A stretch of DNA of 64,000 nucleotides. Origin: Przewalskia tangutica (taxonomy: Eukaryota > Streptophyta > Magnoliopsida > Solanales > Solanaceae). Below the pieces are notes generated by a model, which had not been told where the DNA came from, did no database searches, and saw only the letters and a list, made by a program, of their open reading frames with translations. The stretch lies in assembly GCA_029844215.1 (NCBI GenBank), contig CM056723.1:86482790-86546789 (forward strand). The letters run 5' to 3'. Shown here piece by piece: positions 1 through 12,788 of the stretch. Every line of letters begins with the position of its first letter. Position 1 is the first letter of the stretch. The translations under genes were made by a program, and so were the position numbers.

Positions 1-982
1 ATATTCTAACAACATGTAATTTCCAATTACAATAGGGGGACAAGATAATTACCTCGATAAGCCCATAATTATCCAAGTATAAAGTCGATCCTGGGCAACG
101 TTTAGCTCCAACTCTGTGCGCTCCAACCCGCTCCAAACTACCCTTAGAAGTTCTAACCAACTTCTACATACTACTCCAACTAACCATGGAGATTTTCCTT
201 AGGGTTTCGGTTTGGTGACTGACGGGAAGTATAATAGTATTACGGGGCTTTTCGTATAGGTATAACCTTAGAATACTACAAGGTATACGGCTAAGGTAAT
301 TTGGGCATTATAACAATACTTTTGAGAGTATCACTATACCACAAAAAAAGGGGGTATTATACGAAAACAACTAGCAGTGGGGTACCCACGGCTAGCACCA
401 CAGAGGAGTGGTGTACTTCTACCCAACCCCACTAGGGGGGGTACTCTCGGCCAAGGGGGGGGGATGGGCTCTCGGCCAAGAGGGCCTCACAAGGGGGAGG
501 ACGAGAACACCACTCAAAGGGAGGGAGGATTTTAACACTTAGGAAATTTTAGGAATGGATGAAGAAGTCTTCCAAAGGGGGGGTATTTATAGGTCTAGCA
601 AAGGCCAACCAATGGCCAAGATCATGCCAAGTGTAGGGCCAAGATCATGCCAAGTGCACCTTATCCATCTACCACCAAAATATCCTACCTACTACTTGAC
701 AAAAACCCACCCATTTCGCCCACCCTGACCGCCTAAGTCCTCCAATGAGAGTGACAAGTGTCGCCTCTTGTTGGTCCAAAATGTTTCGTCTCTCGTAAAA
801 ATCCGCAAAAATTAAAAATGACATAGCCGGATTTTTCCCTACGAGTCGTGGAAACGCTTTCATTTAAAAACGACTCTAACCGGGTGTTGTGCACAAAAAT
901 AATTCGGCCAAGCCTTATTTAAAAGTTCAAATTTTTCTACGTACGTCCTTACGTACATACTCTGGAAATACGGGGTATAACA
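1..982 (-). mobile_element. LTR F, 5'-side fragment of a minus-strand LTR (U3 and start of R)
   Basis: The fragment ends at 982 in GGGGTATAACA, the complement of the TGTTATACCCCG start shared by elements B, D and E. It aligns over its whole length with the matching part of both E LTRs (about 55740-56698 and 61450-62406), including the G-run block at 420-530. It runs off the left edge of the window, so I cannot tell a solo LTR from part of a full element. The expected 5-bp duplication at its right edge is TGTCC (983-987); its partner is outside the window. No gene lies in it. Confidence 0.85.
583..592 (-). promoter_or_regulatory. TATA box of LTR F
   Basis: The minus strand reads CTATAAATAC, about 390 bp inside the 5' end of the LTR. 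The same word lies at nearly the same depth in B, C, D and E. The near-palindrome GACAAGTGTC lies upstream at 753-762. Confidence 0.6.
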
Positions 983-1122
983 TGTCCACTTTTCAAATCA
1001 AGTTACTACACCTTTAGAATTTCATTTCAAGGCTTTGAAATCAAGTAACTTCTACTTCCAAAACTCCAGTAACTTATACCTTTAAATCGAGTTACTTATA
1101 CTCTTTAAATCAAGTATCATAT
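983..1122. other. Sliver of host LTR H between F and G
   Basis: This 140-bp stretch is AT-rich and made of degenerate AAATCAAGTTACTT words, like those at 10060-10120 and 2880-3070 in other LTRs. It is bounded by the right end of F and the left end of G. It is most simply the remnant of an older LTR that received both insertions. The 5 bp before G are CATAT (1118-1122), its expected target duplication. Confidence 0.5.
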
Positions 1123-3070
1123 TGTCACGCCCCGAACCCCGGGCCCACGACTGGTGCCCTACCTGGGCACCCTTCTATTCATACAACACAATAAACTGCT
1201 AAAGATAAATAACACTTATTTTATTTTCTTTAAACACAGGCCAAACCGATAAGGCTGCCATAATATAAATCACCGAAAGGGTCTACACTGTTCAACAATG
1301 TAAATACAACTCTAGCCAGCCCATCCCACATATGAATACAGACCTCTAAGAGTTTGGACAATTACTATGACGGGACAAGGCCCCGCCGTACCCATAACTG
1401 TACAAGACTCTAATACAAACTCCGTACCAACATGACAAGACTCCGGAACATTGGAGCCATCTCAAAATGCTGAACTAGGATCCTAAGCTCGTGGATCCAC
1501 AACTGAGTACCTAGACCTGCGAACATGAACGCAGCCCCCCGAAGGAGGTCAGTACAACAAGGTACTAAGTATGTAAACATGAAGTACAGGAAATAAGATC
1601 ATAACTGTAGAAAAGAATGACAGGGGCAAGTATAAAAAAAAATACCAGATCCTACCGTGTCATATAAAACCAGATTCAAATGTACCCTGTATCACTGTAC
1701 TACTGTATCCCTGTATCACTGTAACACTGTACTATTATAACACCGAGAGTCAACTATGCCCCTTTTTTTTTGTAAAACCACACAGTCCAAATATAACACG
1801 GGAGGAAAGTATGACAACCAAAATAACAGTACACTGTGCCTGATTAACAATGAGAGTAATGAGAGTATATATGGATACCCGCATCGTAGAGGGCTAGTCC
1901 ACAGAGATGTATAATGTCTTAGGGGTTTACCCCACAATTATACTCAGGTATAATGTCTTGGGGGTTTATCCCGCAATTATACTCAGGAGATGTATAATGT
2001 CTTGGGGGTTTACCCCACAATTATACTCAGGAGATGTATAATGTCTTGGGGGTTTACCCCACAATTATACTTAGGAGATGTATAATGTCTTGAGGGTTTA
2101 CCCCGCAATTATACTCATAACACTAGCACCAATGACTATCATGAACAACATATGCAAGTTAAGTAATTTTTAACTCTCATTAGATCAAATAGGAGGTACT
2201 CTCCTCCTTAGAAAAACCAAGGCAATATCATGCCTTCCTTTCTAAAATAAACAAGACACTAACAAGTCTTTCATTTTATAACACCAAGGCACTATCACAC
2301 CTTGCATCACTAAGGATTAAAGTCCATTACAACAATGTACGTGAGCCGTACATTCACTTTATAAACTAAATTTCCATTTTAGAAAAGCCCAAGTACTACA
2401 TGTATCACTAGGAAGTAGAATCCAATACATGTATCATTTTGAAACCATCATCAAGACACTTATCATACCAAGTATCTTTCTAAGACATGGTTTGACAAAT
2501 CAAGGCAATAGACATCACGTATTACTTTAAAACATCTTTGAAAATCAAGTGTCACATATCATGTACTATATTAAGGACTTAATCATGGACATTCTCACAT
2601 GATTTCCTTACAACATTTTAAATTCTCTCTTGACTTTCCACAAACATTGTTATAACAAACTTCCCATAAAGTCGTTATAACACTTTCATTTTAGAAAACT
2701 AAAGCACTACCACGTCTTTACTTTTAATACAACCACGACACTATCATATCATGTAAGGGATTTTAACCCAAAGTACTATGTACGTCTATTCTTTATAAAA
2801 AAATTGTTTCATGCAATATTTAGGGAGTTGAACCCAAAAGCACTTTCACTATTAAAACCACATTACTTACCCTTTTAAACTCTAGTAACTTACACTTTTA
2901 AAACCAAGTAACTTATGCCTTTAAATCAAGTCACTTCTTCTTTCAAAACTCAAGTAACTTACTTTTAAATCAAGTAAACTCCCTTTTTCAAAATCAAGTA
3001 ACATATACCTTTAAATCAAGTTACCTCTACTCTTTAAATTAAGTAACATATACTTTTCAAATCAAGTTAC
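1123..3070 (-). mobile_element. LTR G, 3'-side portion of a minus-strand LTR interrupted by element A
   Basis: It starts TGTCACGCCCCGAACCCC, the complement of the conserved LTR 3' terminus. It then shows the standard module order on the minus strand: the hairpin made of GGTGCC and GGCACC, the GC-rich hairpin near 1373-1388, the acceptor-like region near 1530, and a minisatellite at 1915-2117. It breaks at 3070 where element A begins; GTTAC at 3066-3070 is the expected target duplication of A. The remainder of G should lie beyond 64000. No coding sequence is visible. Confidence 0.75.
1915..2117. repeat. 44-bp minisatellite, five units, in LTR G
   Basis: Units contain ATAATGTCTTGGGGG and TTTACCCCACAATTATACTC; one unit is about 6 bp shorter. 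Each unit holds the self-complementary GGGG-TTTA-CCCC. It occupies the position where other families in this window carry different minisatellites. Confidence 0.85.
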
Positions 3071-3719
3071 TGTCACGACCCGACCCCGGGCCCGCGACTG
3101 GTGCCCTACCTGGGCACCCTTACAGGTATACATCAGAGATAATCAGCGGAACATACATGAAACTTAAAAAAAAAATCAACAAAGATAAAATCAACAGGTT
3201 AGCCGATAAGGCTACCTCTTTAGATAAGTAAATACATACACGAAGCAGTTGCCTCCTTTCCTTTTACAAACTGACCCACAATATGTGACTACAGACCTCT
3301 AAGAGTTTTAACATAACAGATGTGGCGGGACAGGGCCCCGCCATACCCCTGAATAAACATGAATCTACAACCTCAGGGGAACTGTACCAAAAGATAAAGC
3401 CTCCGGAGAAATGGAGCTTTCCAAGAACTGAACAGTGACCCAAGAGCGTGGATCAACAAGTTATGTACCTCAACTCATGATGAACGCAGCCTTCAAGGAG
3501 GTCAAGACGAAATATGTACCAAGTATGTGAAATCAAAATATCAGAATGAAATCATAGCGATTATAAAAGCGGAGACATGTATGATGATAACCAAAATAAC
3601 AGTACACTGTGCCTTACCAAAATGAAAGTAATGAAAGTCAGTTTTACCTTTTAAAGAATATTTCAACACATGAACAATAGTCACACAGGGCTACCGACAC
3701 AAGCCCTCAAATATCAAAG

Positions 3720-3948
3720 CGCGTGCGTGGAATCCCCATCACCGCCGGCAGCCTATAAGTGAATAACATAACCATGTGACGCGCCTGGCATCCTACCTCA
3801 CCGCTTGCTGCATACACATAGAACACACATCTATATCTATACCCCCTGCCCGTGGAATCCCCCATCACTGCCGACAATCGTAAGGGTAACATATATCCAT
3901 GTGACGCGCCTGTGGCATCCTACCTCACTGTCGGAGTACACATATACA

Positions 3949-3984
<36 letters not shown>

Positions 3985-4290
3985 CGCGGCCGCATGCCCC
4001 GAAATATCTCATCGTATAAGCATGGCCATAACGTGCCCTTGGCATCCCTCATCGTAGGTGCAGGTCTTCATGGGGAGCTAGCCCATGGAGTAATAGTCGT
4101 ACATAGCATGGTCGCATGCCCCAGAATCCCTCATCGTATAAGCATGGCCATGGGTAATAAAACAAATCCGGGAATCTAATTCGCATCCTGGTCACATGCC
4201 CCGGAATCCCACATTGTATAAGCATGTCCAAGGATCAATCATAATGGAAGCATACCCGTGGAATCCCACATCACTGTCGGTACGTCCAAG
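3720..4290. repeat. Minisatellite and AT dinucleotide run in A 3' LTR
   Basis: Imperfect units built on CCCGTGGAATCCC, CATCACTG and CATCGTATAAGCATG alternate here. An uninterrupted AT run lies at about 3953-3982. The matching block in the 5' LTR is 33720-34260, where the AT run is much shorter (about 33962-33978), so this run changed length after insertion. Confidence 0.8.
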
Positions 4291-5809
4291 TAAACTTACA
4301 ACAAGACAGCCGGCCCTCCAACTGAGAGTCACGGCAATGTAAACATATAATACATGCAATCAAGGCTATCACAAGCAACATAGGCAAGTTCATTAATTCT
4401 TTAGACTTTCACTTTTTACATACTCAAGACACTTTTCATTTCACATAGAAATCCAGGAATTTAACCCCAAGTACTACGTACTTCCATTCTTTTCAAAAGA
4501 TTCCTTTTCATATAAAACCCCAAGATACTAACACCCGTAGTATCAAGGCTTGTGTACATGTCACATAAGTCGCTATTACTTTTAGAAATACATTTCTCGG
4601 CTTCTAAATCAAGTGACCCTTACTTTAAAGCTTTAAGAAAGTGATACCTTAAAATCAAATTACCCTTCCTTATTTCAAGTTATTTCTTTGTTTACCTTAT
4701 TAGAGAAAACCATTCTCTTAACCTTCCATGAAGCCGTTATAACCAACTTCCCATAAAGCCGTTATAACCCTTTATGGTTTTAGACAACACATTCCTTTTA
4801 TAACCAAGAGACTTATACTTTTAAAACCAAGTATTATATACTTTCAAATCAATTCTCTTAACTTTCAAAATACATTCAGTCTCTTAACTTTTAGAAATCC
4901 AGTTTCTTAACTTTTAAAACTCAAGTAACTCACACCTTTTAAAACAAGTTACTTCCCTTAAATCATGTCAATTCTTCCTTTAAGAAATCAAGTTTCATTA
5001 CCTGAAAATAAGTCTCTCAACCTTTTATGAGTCTAAGGTTCACAGTCTTAAAAATTCATAACGTGAATTCTTTAAGTTAAACACATATACCTTATGTGTG
5101 TGAGTAGGTTATACTTGTTTATAACGATCTTATTTAAGCAGCCATGATCTAGAAAATGTAATACAATTTTGTCTTATCTTAGCTTCTATGCAGATGGAGA
5201 ATTCTACTCATTTTAATATTATCAATTGTCATTACATTTTCCTTTATTAACGCTGCAATGGCTTGTTCGATACTTATTCTCATTCGTGCCATAAATTAGC
5301 CAAGTCAACTTGGCTCCAAAGTACCTCCTAACGACTCTTACCAACATCCCCATAAGACTCGGTAAGGACTTAGGATGACTTTGACATAACCTTTACATAG
5401 AGTAAATCACACACATACCTCTTAACTTCTAAGAGTATAAGGAAACATGAAATAATACCACATGTATATTCCATACATAGAATCATGCCAAAGGAAGGAA
5501 GAGGTTCACATACCTCGCGACGATTATCGACAAGTAGCAAAATGCTCCAAAGTACTTCAACCTTGATAGTTATTCCATCCTCCAAGTAGAATACGCTATA
5601 CTAAGTACTTCAACCTATAATGGCCACAATACGTCCATTAACCTCTTACTTCAAACGTAGAATATTCTAAGTGCTAAGTCACTAAATTCTACGGAAAATC
5701 GGACAGCACCTCCTTTGTTTCTACATATTTTGCCACCTTTTTCAAGGCCGAATTCAATAACCAACCACGCCACATTTAAGGCCCAATCAATGAAATCAAC
5801 AATAGGGGA

Positions 5810-5832
5810 TTACACGCCTACTAGACGTGTAA
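5810..5832 (-). other. Conserved leader hairpin, A 3' LTR copy
   Basis: Arms TTACACG and CGTGTAA pair perfectly across a 9-nt loop. The same hairpin recurs in other families at 11016-11039, 12488-12511, 61253-61272 and 62842-62863. It lies between the TATA box and the splice-donor-like site. Confidence 0.55.
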
Positions 5833-6564
5833 AATTTCGCCCCAGAAAAGATATCAAACTAATACAAACTACTAGTCCAATTCGGCCACATTGAGTACAA
5901 TAACACCAATTCTTATCCAATTTCCATTTCAATCCAAGTTGTTAGAATAACATGATATCAAGTCGCAATCGATTATAACTACTATAATCTTCAAGTAAGT
6001 AACATGCGACGATTCTAATAAACGACCAAATTGTAATCCAACTTCACATGGCTTAAATGACATTTCGGATTTAAGGCTACAATCAATCCATAATACTTAT
6101 AAAACTTCAACACATAAACTTCATGCTAGCAACATGTAAAGCTAACAACAATATATATAATCTTGTAACACTTTTAAGAGACAAGATTATTACCTCAACG
6201 AATCTTAATCCAACTCCAAATCCGAAGTCGCTCCTTAGCAACTTAGAGTCTCTTCAAGACACTTCAATCCGCTACTTGAGACCCTTAGAACAACACCAAC
6301 AAATTTCCTTCAAACTTCCAAACAAAACCTAGAAAGCAACTAGGTTTCACCTTGCGACTAATACGAAAACTATCTTTTTCCGAGATTTTTCTATTGAGAT
6401 ACACTTACAATACACTCAAGAACCTTGGTTTAATGTGTGGAGCTTAATGGACAAGAAACAAAAAAATTTCTTTTCAAATGGCCATGAACCCGAGAGCAAC
6501 CATTTGTGTTCTTGAAATTCTTGAATTTTTTTCTAAGTGTTGGCATTAGTCTTGCTACTAGTAG

Positions 6565-6574
6565 TATTATATAG
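6565..6574 (-). promoter_or_regulatory. TATA box, A 3' LTR
   Basis: The minus strand reads CTATATAATA about 340 bp from the LTR 5' end, close to the depth of TATA words in the other families. Confidence 0.45.
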
Positions 6575-6909
6575 TAACATGGAGGGTCAAGATGTAAACA
6601 AATGGGTGGTTTGGATGAGGTCTTATTAAATATCAAGACTAGTGGTCCCATTGACCAAGTCAACATTGTCAAGCTCTTCAAGTTGCAAGACTTAGTCATC
6701 CCACAAAGGTCAAATGACCCTTTAGTCCTTGCCTAATTTCGTCCAAGGCACCATAAGGGGGAGTGACACGTGTCGCCCTCCCATTCGTCACAATATTTCG
6801 TTTTCCGACAATTCCATAATTCCGATAAATTTTTACAAGTCTCTAATCTTAACATTATGAATTCTCACGTACGTTCTTAAAACATGTCCTGTAAATACGG
6901 TGTGTAACA

Positions 6910-6945
6910 TTCTTCCCCCCTTAGAAACATTCGTCCCCGAATGTT
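6910..6945 (-). other. Polypurine tract and adjoining hairpin of element A
   Basis: On the minus strand the tract reads CTAAGGGGGGAAGAA (6910-6924) directly before the 3' LTR, the expected plus-strand primer position. Beside it AACATTCG and CGAATGTT form a perfect 8-bp inverted repeat (6926-6945) with a 4-nt spacer. Confidence 0.8.
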
Positions 6946-7206
6946 CTTTCGGAGTCAAACTTATAATTAGCGACATAGTTCATTTTACCACCCCGACATA
7001 CCAATAATGCCACACATGGCCCTAATACCTCGCACACGCATATCCGTCCATCATAAGCCCAAAAGAGATTATCTTTTCGTACTTCCAACTCCTTCTAGCA
7101 TATACATAGTCTCAATATAACTGCTCACGACACTTAAACATACCACAACTTTATCATGCATACAAGTTTCTAAAGGGCCAAAGACATACCGAAATCATAT
7201 AGCGGT
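6946..7206 (-). other. Noncoding tail of element A internal region
   Basis: This AT-leaning stretch lies between the gag remnant and the PPT hairpin, where pol would be expected in an autonomous element. I see no reading frame or pol motif in it. Confidence 0.6.
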
Positions 7207-8472
7207 TCAAAGGACCGCTAAAATCGAAACTTCCACCACGGCCTGCCACACCGCCGTGCATTTAACATCCTGCCTAGCTATTGAAGGCGAAGAACCCGCA
7301 ACTGATCCAGTAGACGGTTCTATCCCACCAGTGCCACCTCTGGTCGGACAGTCTCTCACGAAATGGCCCTTCTGACCGCAAGCATAACAAGCTGTCGAAG
7401 TAGTACGACAGTCCCCAAAATGAAATCTACTACAGTGATCACACCGGGGCAAATGTGGCTTCCCCTGGCTACTATCCTCAGACATCCGAACTCGCACTCG
7501 AGCTCCGACCGCCTCCCGAATATCCCCGGCGACAAACCTCGCCGTAAGGCCGGAAGGAGCACTCTATGTCGGTTGAAATGTGGACCTATTCCTGCCGAGG
7601 CCGCCCGCCGCGAATTGCCCCGAACCTCGTTGTCCCGCCTCGGGCCGGCTCGAGTCTAGCCGATCATCTCTCTGCCCTCTATCCTTCGCGCATAAGCTCG
7701 CATCTCCGGCAATATCCATACCGGGTGAAGGGCCACTCCTGTGCACGCAGAATCATATAATGGTCTAGCCCCATCACATAGCGGTAAACTCGTCCGCCAT
7801 ATCGTACAATAGTGCGCATATCGGCAACGAGTCAAACTCGTGTTGTATTCACGATGGTCCTCCCATTCGCCTCAATGACAAGAACCTATCAACACGGGCT
7901 CTCATTTCGTGAGGCAAAAGTGATCAAGAAAGGCCTCCGTGAACTCATCCCAATGCCGGACGAGCACCCACACCTCTCGGCGGCTCCCAGACTCAAACTA
8001 GTTCAACGCAATATCACAGAACGTGCAGGTAAAGCTAACACTCGACTGTCTCACGAGGCCCTAAGCACTGCATAGTCCGTAGGCTGCCGAACGAACTCTT
8101 GAGGATCATCCTCGGATCTCGAACCATAAAACTCGGGTGGGCTACAACCGGAAAATCCGAATCCTTAAACCGGCTCTGGGTTAGCTACCGCTTTCGTATT
8201 TGCCCTACCACTATGCTAGTCAATAGTCTGATCTGTTCTCCATAATCTCTAAACTCTGCCCCTGGCTGTGGAACTGGAGGCTTGGGTACCGGAACCTCTG
8301 GAGCTACTGCCACTATCGGCTCCTCTAATACTGCTGGCGTAGCTGAACTCGCCGATCCGCCTACTACCTCAGGCATAGTCTGTGCCCGAGTCCTGATAAC
8401 TCTCTGAGTACCGCTAGCAGCTCCTGCTGCTGCCTTGCCCTTCTGGGCCCTGGTAGCCTTCCGTGGAGGCAT
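7207..8472 (-). pseudogene. Element A gag pseudogene
   Basis: The start at 8472 is chosen because MPPRKATRAQKGKAAAG matches the N-termini of the gag copies of B (41335) and E (58590). The first 95 codons (8472-8185) are open. The frame then decays across about 690 bp. A separate 96-codon frame at 7497-7207 holds the nucleocapsid region: a noncanonical CDHCSRFHFGDC knuckle followed by an intact CX2CX4HX4C knuckle, CYACGQKGHFVRDC, then a CPTRGG tail. In the family, gag forms the cytoplasmic particle and its knuckles bind RNA. The capsid core that normally lies between these parts is not recognisable. The array 8477-32870 is inserted with its duplication overlapping the start codon, which disconnects gag from A's promoter. 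Confidence 0.8.
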
Positions 8473-9164
8473 AACTTGTCACGCCCCAAACCCCGGGCCC
8501 GTGACTGGTGCCCTACCTGGGCACCCTTCTACCTTAACAACTAAATAAACTGCGGAAATTAAATAACACCCCTTATTTTTTTTTAAAACCAACATACGTG
8601 CAAGGGAAAAGCCGACAAGGCTGCCATAATATACATACTCAAAAGACACTACACTGTATATGAGTCCAATCCCACATATGAATACAGACCTCTAAGAGTT
8701 TTACCGAAATATGACGGGACAAGGCCCCGTACTCCATAATCGTACAAAAGCGCTGAAAGAACTTATACCAAAAGATAAACTCCCAACGAAGGAGCTATCC
8801 AAAACTCGAGCAGGTCCTACACTGCAGATCACCAAATCTGCGTACCTAAACTGCGGCGATGAACGCAGCCGAAGGAGGTCGCACGAAGAATGTACCAAGT
8901 ATGTGAGCGATGAAATCTTGAATGAAATCATAACAATCTAAACAAAACAGGAGACGTGTATGATAGCCAACCTACAGTACACAATACATAAGCAGTTATA
9001 TCAAGTCAGGGGCGCATGCCCTCAAAGTCACTACTCAAATATAACCATGGGTCTCACGCCCATAATATCAATCATGCCCGTGGAATCCTTTCTCACTGCC
9101 GGCAGTCCATGATATAATGTAACACCAATAAACATATCCAAGGAGTATCCCTCGTGGTCGCATG

Positions 9165-9592
9165 CCCCGGAATCCCACATCGTATAAGCATGACCATGGG
9201 GTATACAAACAAATCCGGGAATCAAACCCGCTCCTGGTCACATGCCCCGGAATCCCACATCGTATAAGCATGTCCAAGGAGTATCCCTCGTGGTCGCATG
9301 CCCCGGCATCCCACATCGTATAAGCATGACCATAGGGTATCCCTCGCGGTTGCATGCCCCGGCATCCCACATCGTATAAGCATGACCGTAGGGTAACACA
9401 AACAAATCCGGGAATCTAACCCGACTCCTGGTCACATGCCCCGGAATCCCACATCGTATAAACATGTCCAAGGAGTATCCCTCGTGGTCGCATGCCCCGA
9501 CATCCCACATCGTATAAGCATGACCATAGGGTATCCCTCGCGGTCGCATGCCCCGATATCCCACATCGTATAAGCATGACTGTAGGGTAACA
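9165..9592. repeat. 56-bp minisatellite in array LTR1
   Basis: Units begin CATGCCCCGG-AATCCCAC and contain CATCGTATAAGCATG. Clean 56-bp steps are seen at 9241 and 9297. Some units are replaced by a longer variant of about 76 bp with AACAAATCCGGGAATC. Open frames across this block are repetitive peptides such as HAYTMWDAGACD, which are repeat artefacts and not genes. Confidence 0.88.
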
Positions 9593-9744
9593 TAAATAAT
9601 GGAAGCATACCCGTGGAATCCCACCTCACTGTCGGTACGTCCAAGTAAACTTACAACAAGGCAGCCGACCCTCCAACCGAGAGTCGCGGCAACGTAATAA
9701 AACATAATACTTGCACTCAAAGGCTATCACCAGCACATATAGGA

Positions 9745-9964
9745 AATTCTCAATTAATCAAGCCAAAGTACTTATCTAGGCACACTTAGAATAATTCTCA
9801 ATTAACCAAGCCAAAGTACTTATCAAGGCACACTTAGACTAATTCTCAATTAATCAAGCCAAAGTACTTATCAAGGCACACTTAGACAAATTCTCAATTA
9901 ATCAAGCCAAAGTACTTATCAAGGCACACTTAGACTAATTCTCAATTAATCAAGCCAAAGTACT
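9745..9964. repeat. 48-bp minisatellite in array LTR1 (four units plus partial)
   Basis: Unit starts fall at 9745, 9793, 9841, 9889 and 9937, the last truncated. Each unit carries AATTCTCAATTAATCAAGCC and CAAGGCACACTTAG. Copy number differs from LTRs 3 and 4. Confidence 0.93.
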
Positions 9965-11015
9965 ACGTACGTACATTCTTTTCAAAAAACTCCTTTTTAT
10001 GTAATACCCCAAGATACTAACACCCGTAGTATCAAGGTGTGTCTATTTTTCAAAGTAAGTTACTACACTTTAGAAAACTCATTTCAAAGCTTGAAATCAA
10101 GTAACTTCAAATTTTCACAATCAAGGCAACTCATGCCCATTAATCAAAATAGACAACTTTCTAAACCTTCCATAAAGCCGTTATAACCAACTTCCATAAA
10201 GCCGTTATAACCCTTTATGGTTTTTAGACAATTTCATTCCTTTTATAACCAAGAGACTTATACTTTTAAAACCAAGTATCATATGCTTACAAATCAAGTT
10301 CTTAACTTTCAAAATACTTCAAGTCTCTTAATATTTAGAAAACAAGTTTCTTCTACTTTTAAACCTCAAGTAACTTACACCTTTAAAAACAAGTTACTTC
10401 TCTTAAATCATGTCATTTCTCCTCTTTTAAAACAATTAAGTAAATCACTCCTTTGACTTCCCTAAAGTCATTAAAACGACCATTAGGTTTTGGAACTAAG
10501 GCACTAGCCAAAAGGTATGGAAACCACTTCCTTTTCAAGACTACATGTACTTTAAGCAAAATACTTTCACTTTTAAGAATCCAAACTTCACTAAGGAAAT
10601 GGATTATACAACTTACAATTTAAACATCAAAGTACAATCAAAGGAGTACATAGAACGAATTCTATTTTAGGCAATCCGAATACAACCAAGGAATGTATCA
10701 TTTAAGGAGTAGGACATACTTTCTTTATCTTAAGGAATCATGCTAGAAGAGGAGATAGTTCACATACCTTTTCGGCTAAATCCACAAGCTAAGCCGAATA
10801 AGCCGTACGTAGAAGTGTCAACTTATAATGGTCACAACAAGACTATCAACTTCTAGTCTCTAACATAAAATAATACTAAGTATACGGTCTCTAATTCTAC
10901 GGAAAATCGGGCAGCACCTCCTTTGTTTCTACTCACTTTGCCACCTTTTTCAAGGTCGAATACAATAACCAACACACCACATTTAAGGATCCAAACAACA
11001 ACCAAACAAAGGGGA

Positions 11016-11039
11016 TTACACGCCTTACAATACGTGTAA
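11016..11039 (-). other. Conserved leader hairpin, array LTR1 copy
   Basis: Arms TTACACG and CGTGTAA pair across a 10-nt loop whose sequence differs from that in element A. Confidence 0.5.
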
Positions 11040-11669
11040 AATTCCGCCCCACAATTCATACAAAGTAGTTTAATACTCACTAGCCATTCTCGGCCAACAA
11101 TAACCAACAACACTAAGTCTTTTCTAATCCTTTTCCAATTCCAAGTTCTAAGGTCTAACATGTTATATAGCCATGAACAACTTCAACAACTACAATTTCC
11201 TTCTTTAAACAACATGCGGCAACTTAAACTAATAATCGACTTGAATTGTAATCTTAAAGCTAAACATGCTAGTTTTCGGATTAGGGTTCCAATAGTCAAT
11301 ATACTTATCAAACTTCATAATGTACACCTCATGCTTGCTAATATCCATAGCTACTACAACAAGTAAATCTTAACTACTTGTTACACCCCGTAAATTAAAG
11401 AAGTTAAGATAAGAACATACCAAGGAATATAAGAGTTGAAAGTGGAAAGATAAGTGGACAAACATGTGTTGGACGGATTTTGAGTCTACCGTGGAGTGTT
11501 GTACTCCAGTTGTTAAGAATTTCAAGGTGTTTAAAAAGCCTAGTGTGTAGTCCGTTAAATCTAGTTCCCAACGCAACAAACCGTTCGTCGATAGGACATC
11601 GGAGTCAAAAGTTATGGAAGTTTCAAGTTTGGTGCGCAGTCAGGCAAAACAGTGGTTTCAGTTCAGGGG

Positions 11670-11815
11670 TACAGCGCCGCGGCGCCGGAATGCAGGGCCG
11701 CGGCGCTGGTTGTACTGGGAGTTCGCAGAGGTTGCAACGCCGCGGCTCCGGAATGCAGGGCCACGGCGCCAGAATGCTGGAACTTTTCGGAAGTGGAAGC
11801 GCCGCGGCGCCGAGG
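11670..11815 (+). repeat. GC-rich imperfect repeat with GCCGCGGCGC cores
   Basis: CGCCGCGGCGCCGGAATGC-like words recur about five times at irregular spacing (near 11682, 11695, 11739, 11763 and 11797). They produce several overlapping short open frames that are not credible genes. The base composition is unlike the AT-rich surroundings, and no other LTR in the window carries it. Confidence 0.6.
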
Positions 11816-12788
11816 CGGGATTTTTCTGCGGTAAAGGACGAAAATCAGGGGATATTTTGTTAAAAGCCTATGGGAGGGTGACAAGTGTCCCTCCCATCCT
11901 TTTGACCAGATTAGGGTCCTATTTTAGGGCCAAGTCTTGGAAGACTTGGCCATTTCATCTTGGAAACCCTCCTAAGAAACCCTCTCCCTTTCTCTCTAGA
12001 TCTTTGAAGAAACCTTGCCTTAGGAGAATTGTTGGAGCGGCGGCAAGAAGGAAAAGTGTGGGTAAACTTGTGGGAAGCGCTGGTGGACGAGTTTGACGGA
12101 AAAGAAGTGGAAGATAGGGGCTTTTGTGGGCTTCTCCAAAGGTAAAAGTTTCCCCTTCTCTTGGATATGGGTTAATACTTGTTATAGTAGTTTAGAAATG
12201 AGCCTGAGGCTGTTATATTTAAGTTGTATAGATTTGGATCTTGTTGTCTTGTTGAAACTGAAATGGGCATGTTAACCTTAAGATGATAACTTCAATTTGG
12301 TTACTAATTTGGTCGTCACATGTTGTAAAGGGGGATTGTAGTTGTTGAAGGTGTCTAGGGCTAGATATCATGTTAGACCTAAGAACTTGGATTGGAAAGA
12401 GTTGAAAAGGGTTAGTATTGGTTATATTGTTGGCCAAGAATGGCATGGAAATTATTGGTTTATTTTGTGTCGTTGTGGGGCGGAATTTTACACGTATTAG
12501 TAGGCGTGTAATCCCCTTGTTTTTGCTGAATTAATTGAGCCTTAAATGTGGCGTTGGTTATTGAATTTCGGCCTTGAAAAAGGTGGCATAGTAAGTAGAA
12601 ACAAAGGAAGTGCCGTCCAAATTGCCGTAGAATTTAGGGACTTTGCACTTAGTTTATTCTACGTTCGAAGCTAGAGTTTGATAGACGTTTTATGACCTTA
12701 TTAGGATTGAAGTACTACGAGTAGTGTATCCTACTTGGAGGGTATAGTACTGTGGAGCCTTTTGCTAATTGTCGACAATCGTCGCGAG

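Larger units (their letters stand above)
3071..6909 (-). mobile_element. 3' LTR of element A
   Basis: This 3839-bp LTR starts TGTCACGACCCGACCCC and ends GGTGTGTAACA. A polypurine tract complement follows at once to its right, which makes it the 3' LTR of a minus-strand element. It aligns closely with 33079-34776 plus 47401-49044. It contains a minisatellite and AT run (3720-4290), paired TTATAAC-CTTTATGG motifs (4735-4775), the splice-donor-like site at 5513, the leader hairpin at 5810-5832, a TATA box at 6565-6574 and the near-palindrome GACACGTGTC at 6765-6774. Confidence 0.88.

Noticed and set aside
9238..9720. 160-codon open frame rich in HAYTMWDAGACD repeats, with similar frames at 18300-18866, 24170-24580 and 29709-30227
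   Set aside because: They lie exactly on the 56-bp minisatellite, whose length keeps frames open in places. Composition and repetition follow the DNA repeat, and no signal or domain is present.
10217..10456. 79-codon frame repeated at 19437, 25126 and 30846
   Set aside because: AT-rich LTR sequence duplicated with the array; low-complexity Lys/Gln/Thr/Phe peptide without a homologue in A or E.
11614..12096. 160-codon frame in the solo LTR
   Set aside because: Arises from the GC-rich repeat block; arginine and alanine richness follows GCCGCGGCG words, and three frames are open at once.
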